A program made the position numbers and the translations under genes. A stretch of DNA of 5,386 nucleotides. Source: an uncultured Collinsella sp. (GTDB lineage Bacteria > Actinomycetota > Coriobacteriia > Coriobacteriales > Coriobacteriaceae). The DNA lies in the NCBI GenBank assembly GCA_900545875.1, contig URAQ01000130.1, positions 1 to 5,386 on the forward strand, given 5' to 3'. This document shows positions 1 to 5,386 of this stretch, one piece after another. The number at the start of each line of letters is the position of its first letter. The stretch's first letter is position 1. A model generated the notes under the pieces. That model was given only the letters and a program-made list of their open reading frames with translations. It ran no database searches and was not told where the DNA came from.

Positions 1-885
1 ATCGACGAGGCCTTTATCGATATTACGCCGGGGCGATTTGCGCCCGAGGACCCGCTGCTGGTTGCGCGGCGCATAAGCGACCGCGTTGCGGCGCTAGGGG
101 TGACGTGCTCCATCGGCGTTGGGTGCAACAAGACCGTGGCCAAAATCGCAAGCGAGCGCGACAAGCCGTTTGGCCTGACCATTGTGCGCCCCGGTACGGA
201 ACAGCGGTTTTTGGCCGCGCTGCCGGTATCTGCCATGAGTGGAATCGGGCGTTCGGCCGAGGAGCGACTGCGTCGCATGCGCATCTACACCCTCGGCGAG
301 CTTTCACGTGCACCGGAATCCACCTTGGCCTCTATTTTTGGCGTCAACGGCGAACGCATGCGCCAGCGTGCGCTGGGACTCGAAATCTCCGAAGTCACGA
401 GCCTCGATGAAGAGCGCGAGGTCAAGTCGATCAGCAATGAACGCACCTTTGCTAAAGATTTAACTGAGCGTGGGGATATTGAGGCGGCGATTGCGCTGTT
501 GGGAGAGTCAGTGGGACGCCGCCTGCGCCGTCAGGGGCTGACGGGTGCCACGGTAACGCTCAAGCTTAAGTATTCGTATGGCAGCGGGCGTACGGCACAG
601 CGCCGGCTGCCTCATCCGACCGACGATGAGAACATCTTCGTAGCAGTTGCGCTCGAACTGCTCGACAACATCTGGCAGGAAGGAATGCACGTTCGCTTAG
701 CAGGCATCGGCATGAGCGACTTTGACCATCAGGGCGGCATCCAGACTGACCTGTTCTGCGAAGTCGACGACCGCGGAGCCCAATCGAGCGACCGTCGCGA
801 CCTCTCGGTCGCTATCGACGCCGTCCGAGACAAATTCGGCGACACCGCCCTTTCCTTCGGCCGCCAATCCCGTTTCAACGATTAA
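1..885 (+). CDS. dinB: DNA polymerase IV (Y-family), 5' end outside window
   Basis: Translesion polymerase of the DinB class, which copies past damaged bases with low fidelity. The reading frame is open from base 1, so the gene starts outside the window; 294 residues are visible of a family usually 350-420 long. It opens on IDEAFID, the palm-domain catalytic motif whose Asp-Glu pair binds metal. Next come the SIGVGCNK..AKIAS palm segment (about residues 36-50), a helix-hairpin-helix thumb (PVSAMSGIGRSAEERL, about 75-90), and the little finger beginning near VKSISNERTF. A sliding-clamp binding pentapeptide, QTDLF, lies at visible residues 248-252 (bases 742-756). It is followed by the LSVAIDAVRDKFG tail common in DinB proteins. 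The catalytic Asp near the N-terminus lies outside the window. The gene converges on the rsfS operon and appears independent of it. ImuB-type paralogues are less likely because the catalytic DE is intact. Confidence 0.93.
   Translation: MDEAFIDITPGRFAPEDPLLVARRISDRVAALGVTCSIGVGCNKTVAKIASERDKPFGLTIVRPGTEQRFLAALPVSAMSGIGRSAEERLRRMRIYTLGELSRAPESTLASIFGVNGERMRQRALGLEISEVTSLDEEREVKSISNERTFAKDLTERGDIEAAIALLGESVGRRLRRQGLTGATVTLKLKYSYGSGRTAQRRLPHPTDDENIFVAVALELLDNIWQEGMHVRLAGIGMSDFDHQGGIQTDLFCEVDDRGAQSSDRRDLSVAIDAVRDKFGDTALSFGRQSRFND
742..756 (+). other. Beta-clamp binding motif QTDLF in DinB
   Basis: These codons encode Gln-Thr-Asp-Leu-Phe, matching the Q-x-x-L-F sliding-clamp pentapeptide of bacterial polymerases. 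As in many Gram-positive DinB proteins, the motif sits before a conserved C-terminal AID-x-[IV]R-x-KFG segment and not at the very end. It is expected to dock the polymerase on the DnaN clamp; this role is inferred from the family. Confidence 0.6.
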
Positions 886-896
886 CCGCCTTTGGG

Positions 897-937
897 CAAA
901 AAGAAAGCGGGGCAGGTGCGGAAAACCGCAACTGCCC
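897..937 (-). terminator. Rho-independent terminator of the rplU-rsfS operon
   Basis: A stem-loop lies between the convergent dinB and rsfS ends. The outer stem pairs 910-915 (GGGCAG) with 932-937 (CTGCCC), then one G/A mismatch, an inner stem pairing 917-921 with 926-930, and an AAAA (+ strand) loop at 922-925. On the - strand the stem is followed, after CGC, by TTTCTTTTT (906-898). This is the expected geometry for termination of transcripts coming from rsfS, whose stop codon is about 45 bases upstream. On the + strand no T-run follows, so it is not a good terminator for dinB. Confidence 0.85.
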
Positions 938-980
938 GGCGATATGCGTGAGGGTAGCTAACCCCGTCTCAAATGAGCTA

Positions 981-1436
981 CTAGAGGAGGTTGAGGGGGA
1001 GCTGGGGGGCGTCTCCCCAGAGTTTCTCGAGGCGGTAGAAGTCGCGGGCTTCGGGAGTGAAGACGTGGACGACAACCGAACCATAGTCCATGAGCATCCA
1101 GGTCTTCTGCTCGCGACCCTCGATGGAGAACGGGTGCTCGCCGCAAGCCTCGGCGACCTTCTCCTCGATCTCGTCGACGATAGAATCGACCTGGCGGTTG
1201 TTGGTACCGGTGGCAAGCACAAAGTAGTCGCATACGTCGGAAAGCTCGGTCAGGTCGAGCACCTGAACGTCCTCGCCCTTCTTGTCGTAGGCGGCCTGCG
1301 CGGCGGCGCGGGCGACATCCTCGGCGGCGACACCGCTCGCAGACAGCGAGGCGGCAGTGCGGTCGGACGTGGCGACGAAGCTCTTGTGCTCCACACCTTC
1401 AAGAATCTGCTCGTCGGTCATGGTCTCGTCGGCCAT
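981..1436 (-). CDS. rsfS: Ribosome silencing factor RsfS (Iojap/DUF143 family)
   Basis: RsfS binds ribosomal protein L14 on the 50S subunit and blocks joining with the 30S, shutting down translation when nutrients are short. The 151-residue product carries the family core from about residue 40 to 145: ARAAAQAAYDKKGEDVQVLDL, the CDYFVLATGTNNRQVDSI segment, and the C-terminal signature WMLMDYGSVVVHVFTPEARDF through LEKLWGDAP (113-143). Known family members are about 105-120 residues, so the first 39 or so residues are an unconserved-looking extension. The ATG at 1436 is supported by AAAGAGGT (1449-1442) with a 6-base spacer after GAGG; an in-frame ATG at codon 6 is possible but worse placed. 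It is the last gene of the operon, 27 bases after yqeK and about 45 bases before the terminator. Confidence 0.95.
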   Translation of the reverse strand: MADETMTDEQILEGVEHKSFVATSDRTAASLSASGVAAEDVARAAAQAAYDKKGEDVQVLDLTELSDVCDYFVLATGTNNRQVDSIVDEIEEKVAEACGEHPFSIEGREQKTWMLMDYGSVVVHVFTPEARDFYRLEKLWGDAPQLPLNLL

Positions 1437-1463
1437 GGAATACCTCTTTCTAGACAGCCCGAG

Positions 1464-2072
1464 CTAGCGCAGCTGGGCGTAATGGTTGTAAATCGAAATA
1501 GCCGTGGGATAAAGATAGCGCCCGGACTGAATCACATAGACCAAACCCTGCGCAAAACAGGAGAAGAACAACTCATCGAGCGTCGACTCCCCCACCATCT
1601 TGCGCAGCGCATGCGCATAGTCGCCGTGGCGGTTGGGCTCGATGGCATCGGCCACAAAGACCACCATATCGAGCGGCGTCATGTCGCAAGCTCCCACGGT
1701 GTGACGGTCGACAGCCTGGAAAACGGCCGGCGACAACTCGGGGAAAAGCTGCGGAAGCTCATAGGCGGCAACAGGACCATGCAAAAGCGGCGTCGCGGCG
1801 GAAGGAGAACCGGCAATCTTAATGCCGTAATGCAGAGCGCGCGTAACCAGCTCGTCGTCGGAGAGCACTTTGTCCCAGTCGTGGATCAGACCGGCAGCAG
1901 CGGCATCAAAGCGGTCAACGCCGTAGACCTCGGCCAGATGAAGTGCGGTCTCGGCAACACCCAGCGAATGCACATAGCGCTTGCGCTTATCCTTCATGCG
2001 AACATCGAGCAGCTCTTGAATGCGCTTGAGCAGTGCGCGCTCATCGCCCTCAAACTGATCCTCTACCGACAA
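1464..2072 (-). CDS. yqeK: HD-domain bis(5'-nucleosyl)-tetraphosphatase, YqeK family
   Basis: YqeK proteins are HD-domain metal-dependent hydrolases that cleave diadenosine tetraphosphate (Ap4A) symmetrically to two ADP. The 202-residue product shows the family metal ligands in order: H35 in RYVHSLGVAETA, the HD pair H64-D65 in GLIHDWDK, H98 in LLHG, H124 in DRHTVG, and D142 in VADAIEPNR. Length is close to the usual 190-200. The best start is TTG at 2072, 6 bases after a GGGGG run (2083-2079) that could pair with the ribosome; no ATG or GTG lies between the in-frame stop at 2085-2087 and this codon. An ATG overlapping the nadD stop is out of frame by one base (see findings). The next in-frame ATG, codon 26, would leave only nine residues before H35. 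The gene follows nadD by 12 bases and precedes rsfS by 27, the common nadD-yqeK-rsfS order. Confidence 0.92.
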   Translation of the reverse strand: MSVEDQFEGDERALLKRIQELLDVRMKDKRKRYVHSLGVAETALHLAEVYGVDRFDAAAAGLIHDWDKVLSDDELVTRALHYGIKIAGSPSAATPLLHGPVAAYELPQLFPELSPAVFQAVDRHTVGACDMTPLDMVVFVADAIEPNRHGDYAHALRKMVGESTLDELFFSCFAQGLVYVIQSGRYLYPTAISIYNHYAQLR

Positions 2073-2078
2073 CGTAGA

Positions 2079-2083
2079 CCCCC
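2079..2083 (-). promoter_or_regulatory. Ribosome binding site for the TTG start of yqeK
   Basis: A GGGGG run (- strand) sits 6 bases before the TTG at 2072. It is the only purine-rich, anti-SD-like stretch near the first usable start codon, and it favours the TTG over the internal ATG at codon 26. The same run immediately follows the out-of-frame ATG that overlaps the nadD stop. Confidence 0.5.
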
Positions 2084-2084
2084 A

Positions 2085-2762
2085 TCACTCAAAATCTTCT
2101 TGGCCCAAATCGGCATATAGCCTGCGTTTGCGAATGTAGCCGAGCACGGACTCGCTCGTAAGATAGCGCACGCTCATGCCGCGGGCAACTCGCTTACGAA
2201 TGTTCGTCGAGCTGATCGCCAGCGCCGGAATCTGAATATAGCGCACGTCGAACGGCAGCCCCGACTCTTTGATTCGGGCACGCGCTGTATCGATATCAAA
2301 GCCCGGTCGTGTCGCCGCAATAAAGGTAGCAAGCTCAGCGATTCGTTCGGCATCATGCCAGGTCACGATATCGATAATCGCATCGGCGCCCGTAATAAAG
2401 TAGAGCTTTACCTGCGGCGGGTAAAAGTCACGAAGGGCATGAAGCGTATCAGCCGTATAGGTTACGCCCGGGCGGTCGATCTCGAACCGGCTCGCCAAAA
2501 AGGCCGGGTTCGCGGCGGTGGCGAGGACCGTCATGGCATAACGGTCCTCGGCAGGCGTCACCGGCTTGTCAAGCTTAAAGGCAGGCGTGCCCGCCGGCAT
2601 AAAGAGCACGGCATCCAAGTCGAGGGACTCACGCGCCTGCTCAGCGGTCACCAGGTGCCCGTAATGGATGGGATCAAAGGTGCCACCCATAATGCCGAGC
2701 CTAAACTCCTGCCCGTCCTCTAGAGGAAGCTCGGGCAGACCGATTCCACCGCGCAGCGACAT
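2085..2762 (-). CDS. nadD: Nicotinate-nucleotide adenylyltransferase NadD
   Basis: NadD transfers AMP from ATP to nicotinate mononucleotide, giving deamido-NAD, the step before NAD synthetase. The 225-residue product has the nucleotidyltransferase motif GGTFDPIHYGHL (26-37), in which the HxGH-type histidines bind ATP phosphates. It also has TGADAIIDIVTWHD (124-137) and the second family motif ISSTNIRKR (183-191), followed by the YLTSESVLGYIRKRRLY C-terminus. The usual PPHK stretch after strand 2 reads PAFK here. About 20 residues precede the first beta strand, more than most NadD proteins. The ATG at 2762 is kept because GGAGGG (2778-2773) lies 10 bases upstream; a shorter start at M25 would begin right at the motif and is unlikely. 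The start lies 3 bases after the obgE stop, suggesting translational coupling. Confidence 0.95.
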   Translation of the reverse strand: MSLRGGIGLPELPLEDGQEFRLGIMGGTFDPIHYGHLVTAEQARESLDLDAVLFMPAGTPAFKLDKPVTPAEDRYAMTVLATAANPAFLASRFEIDRPGVTYTADTLHALRDFYPPQVKLYFITGADAIIDIVTWHDAERIAELATFIAATRPGFDIDTARARIKESGLPFDVRYIQIPALAISSTNIRKRVARGMSVRYLTSESVLGYIRKRRLYADLGQEDFE

Positions 2763-2765
2763 GGC

Positions 2766-4246
<1,481 letters not shown>

Positions 4247-4248
4247 AC

Positions 4249-4292
4249 AAAAAAGAGGGAGACCCTTGAATCCTAAAACTCAAGTGCCTCCC
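4249..4292 (-). terminator. Terminator/attenuator between rpmA and obgE
   Basis: On the - strand, GGGAG (4292-4288) pairs with CTCCC (4261-4257). A short internal part has one G-T wobble, one C-G pair and one A/G mismatch. CTTGA (4284-4280 region) then pairs with TCAAG around a 10-base loop. TCTTTTTT follows directly (4256-4249). This is a standard intrinsic terminator shape placed 26 bases after the rpmA stop. Since no clear promoter is seen between it and obgE, it likely terminates a fraction of transcripts, separating abundant ribosomal protein mRNA from the rest of the operon. Confidence 0.8.
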
Positions 4293-4317
4293 ACATATGT
4301 GCTCTATGAAGGGTGAA

Positions 4318-4575
4318 TTACGCGTTCGCGAGCGGGCGTACGCTGACCCTGTGCTTGATACCCTTGTGGAACTCAACGGTACCGTCGACCAGCGCGAACA
4401 GCGTGTCGTCCTTACCACGGCCAACGTTCTCACCCGGGTGGATGTGCGTGCCGTGCTGACGGACGAGAATCGTGCCCGTGGTTACCGTCTGGCCGGCATA
4501 GCGCTTCGTGCCAAGGCGCTGACCGCGGGAGTCACGGCCATTACGGGAGGAACCGAGTCCTTTTTTGTGTGCCAT
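4318..4575 (-). CDS. rpmA: Large-subunit ribosomal protein bL27
   Basis: bL27 is a 50S protein whose N-terminal tail reaches toward the peptidyl transferase centre. The 85-residue product is full length and begins [16 protein letters not shown], followed by the family signature [19 protein letters not shown] (usual RQRG reads RQHG) and [15 protein letters not shown]. There is no N-terminal extension of the kind removed by the Prp protease in Firmicutes, and no prp gene lies between it and rplU. The ATG at 4575 has a modest site, AGTAGG, 8 bases upstream. The gene follows rplU by 33 bases. Confidence 0.98.
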   Translation of the reverse strand: MAHKKGLGSSRNGRDSRGQRLGTKRYAGQTVTTGTILVRQHGTHIHPGENVGRGKDDTLFALVDGTVEFHKGIKHRVSVRPLANA

Positions 4576-4608
4576 TGTGTATACCTACTCTTTCGTTACG
4601 AGTGTAAT

Positions 4609-4983
4609 CTACTCGGCGACGGGAGCCTCGGCAACAGCCTCAGCCTCTGCCTTGACAGCCTTCTTGGCGCGGGAGGTAGCCTGAACCTTCACGATCTTCA
4701 GCTTGGTGAGCTGCTGACGGTGACCCTTCAGACGACGATAGCGCTTGCGCTTGTGGAACTTGAAGACCAGCTGCTTCTCGCCCTTGAACTGCTCAACGAT
4801 CTGAGCGGTAACCTTGGCCTTGGCCAGCTTGTCGGGATCGGTGACGATCTTCTTACCATCGTTGAGGAAGATAACCGGCAGGGTGACCTTGTCGCCCTCA
4901 TTGCCCTCGATCTTCTCGACGGTGATGACATCGTCGGTGGCGACCTTGTACTGCTTGCCGCCCGTGTTAACGATTGCGTACAT
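4609..4983 (-). CDS. rplU: Large-subunit ribosomal protein bL21
   Basis: bL21 is a 50S protein that binds 23S rRNA. The product starts MYAIVNTGGKQYKV, the usual L21 N-terminus, and contains the L21 signature ending FKFHKRKRYRRLKGHRQQLT before KIVKV. The core is about 103 residues, the normal family size. It is followed by an extra tail of about 20 residues rich in Ala, Lys and Glu (SRAKKAVKAEAEAVAEAPVAE less its last residues), giving 124 in all. I chose the ATG at 4983: an in-frame ATG at 5004 would add seven residues foreign to the family and would use up the GAAGGG at 4998-4993 that serves as ribosome binding site. It is the first gene of the operon, with its promoter about 45-70 bases upstream. 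Confidence 0.97.
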   Translation of the reverse strand: MYAIVNTGGKQYKVATDDVITVEKIEGNEGDKVTLPVIFLNDGKKIVTDPDKLAKAKVTAQIVEQFKGEKQLVFKFHKRKRYRRLKGHRQQLTKLKIVKVQATSRAKKAVKAEAEAVAEAPVAE

Positions 4984-4992
4984 GTTTACTTG

Positions 4993-4998
4993 CCCTTC
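4993..4998 (-). promoter_or_regulatory. Ribosome binding site deciding the rplU start
   Basis: GAAGGG lies 9 bases before the ATG at 4983. It falls inside the codons that a start at 5004 would translate, and nothing similar precedes 5004. This supports the shorter, family-like L21 N-terminus. Confidence 0.65.
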
Positions 4999-5025
4999 AT
5001 GCATCAGTTAGTGCAACAGCCGAAT

Positions 5026-5054
5026 ATAGTAGCAGGCGAAAATACCCCCGTCAA
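5026..5054 (-). promoter_or_regulatory. Sigma-70-type promoter of the rplU-rpmA-obgE operon
   Basis: On the - strand, TTGACG (5054-5049) is separated by exactly 17 bases from TACTAT (5031-5026), with TGC directly before the -10, an extended -10 feature. Both hexamers differ from the consensus at one or two positions only. The predicted transcription start is near 5019, giving a leader of about 36 bases before the rplU ATG. The -35 contains the TGA stop codon (5053-5051) of the upstream gene. Position, spacing and strength fit a ribosomal protein operon; no start site has been mapped here. Confidence 0.75.
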
Positions 5055-5386
5055 CGAGTATGTGGAGCAAATCCACAAGTTCGCACAGGTATGGTGCTGA
5101 CGAGTCGGCCCTCGTCGTCCTCGCATGCTTGATTCTGACGCTCGACATCGTAGGAGCAGATGGTCACGAGGTCTTGCATACCGGTGGAAACAATAGGTGC
5201 ATCCACGCCCGGGGTCAAGCCCTGCAACAAAACATCAGCAGCGGAAAGCAAAATTTCCGGACGCATGGAGCCCTCGTTGTCGGCATGGGTGTCGAGCATG
5301 AGCACCAAATGGTCCGGGCGCTCCCCCGCCGTGAGCTCATAGCCCACGAGCGTGTGATCCAAATCCAAGCGCTTGCTCTTTTTTCC
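5051..5386 (-). CDS. Probable DUF2344 (TIGR03936) radical-SAM-associated protein, C-terminal part
   Basis: The frame is open to the window edge, so only the last 111 residues are seen, beginning GKKSKRLDLDHTLVGYEL. Three features resemble the C-terminus of DUF2344 proteins: a Lys/Arg-rich lead into an LDL-type segment, a strand LVLMLDT followed by EGSMRPEILLSAADVLL (compare 'xxVRPxELLxAL'), and a closing IVSTGMQDL (compare 'IxRTGL'). Those proteins are encoded with a radical SAM partner and commonly sit just before rplU, often with an rne/rng gene between; here the gene abuts rplU directly. Its biochemical role is not established. The last 40 or so residues (ICSYDVERQNQACEDDEGRL and on) look like a poorly conserved tail. 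The identification relies on short motifs plus position. Confidence 0.6.
   Translation of the reverse strand, partial: GKKSKRLDLDHTLVGYELTAGERPDHLVLMLDTHADNEGSMRPEILLSAADVLLQGLTPGVDAPIVSTGMQDLVTICSYDVERQNQACEDDEGRLVSTIPVRTCGFAPHTR
5061..5077. repeat. Perfect 6-bp inverted repeat beside the rplU -35
   Basis: TGTGGA (5061-5066) and TCCACA (5072-5077) flank a 5-base spacer, at the end of the upstream coding region and 6 bases from the -35 of the rplU promoter. It could form a small hairpin in the upstream mRNA or be a protein site, but no T-tract follows, so it is not a normal intrinsic terminator. It may be chance, as the codons for CGFAPH account for it. Confidence 0.35.

Noticed and set aside
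952..964. Small inverted repeat GGGT-AGCTA-ACCC between rsfS and the terminator
   Set aside because: The stem is only 4 bp with no following T-tract on either strand; the nearby 910-937 hairpin explains termination.
948..2120. A 390-codon open frame on the + strand opposite rsfS and yqeK
   Set aside because: It is antisense to two well-supported genes and its translation shows no recognisable domain. Long shadow frames are common opposite high-GC genes.
4984..5004. Upstream in-frame ATG giving a seven-residue longer L21
   Set aside because: It has no ribosome binding site of its own, the added residues are not L21-like, and the site for the 4983 start lies inside it.
4984..5019. Possible L21-type autoregulatory leader before rplU
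   Set aside because: The leader from the predicted start is only about 36 bases and shows no stable stem, too short for the structured L21 leaders known in Firmicutes.
4297..5100. A 267-codon + strand open frame spanning rpmA, rplU and their promoter
   Set aside because: It is antisense to two ribosomal protein genes. Its Leu-rich translation comes from the reverse of Lys/Glu/Gln codons, and it has no plausible ribosome binding site or domain.

Overview
The window is chromosomal DNA from a moderately high-GC bacterium. Gene order, protein style and TTG start codons suggest a coriobacterium (Actinomycetota, Collinsella-like). That placement rests on recalled family resemblance, not on a search. 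The region is a conserved housekeeping block. I found no mobile element, CRISPR array, tRNA, rRNA or novel defence-type system.

Layout: bases 1-885 hold the 3' three-quarters or so of a Y-family DNA polymerase IV gene (dinB) on the + strand. From about 5040 down to 981, everything lies on the - strand as one tightly spaced cluster: rplU (L21), rpmA (L27), obgE (50S assembly GTPase), nadD (nicotinate-mononucleotide adenylyltransferase), yqeK (HD-domain Ap4A hydrolase) and rsfS (ribosome silencing factor). At the right edge, 5051-5386 is the 3' end of another - strand gene, probably the DUF2344 radical-SAM-associated protein often found just before rplU.

Transcription signals fit one main unit of about 4.1 kb. 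A near-consensus promoter (TTGACG, 17-bp spacer, TACTAT with an upstream TG) starts inside the stop codon of the upstream gene and precedes rplU. A stem-loop with a T-tract lies between rpmA and obgE, and probably lets only part of the transcription from the ribosomal protein genes pass into the rest. A second stem-loop with a T-tract lies between the convergent rsfS and dinB ends, oriented for the - strand operon.

The genes share a theme of large-subunit biology and nucleotide metabolism. L21 and L27 are 50S components, Obg acts on the 50S, and RsfS blocks subunit joining. NadD makes the NAD precursor and YqeK removes the alarmone Ap4A. Compared with the Firmicutes version, the cluster lacks the L27 protease gene (prp/ysxB) and yhbY. 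The L27 here starts directly at MAHKKG, consistent with no need for that protease.

The points most worth a second look are the rpmA-obgE attenuator-like terminator, the nadD-yqeK junction (a TGATG whose ATG is one base out of frame with yqeK, next to a G5 run), and the promoter embedded in the DUF2344 stop codon.
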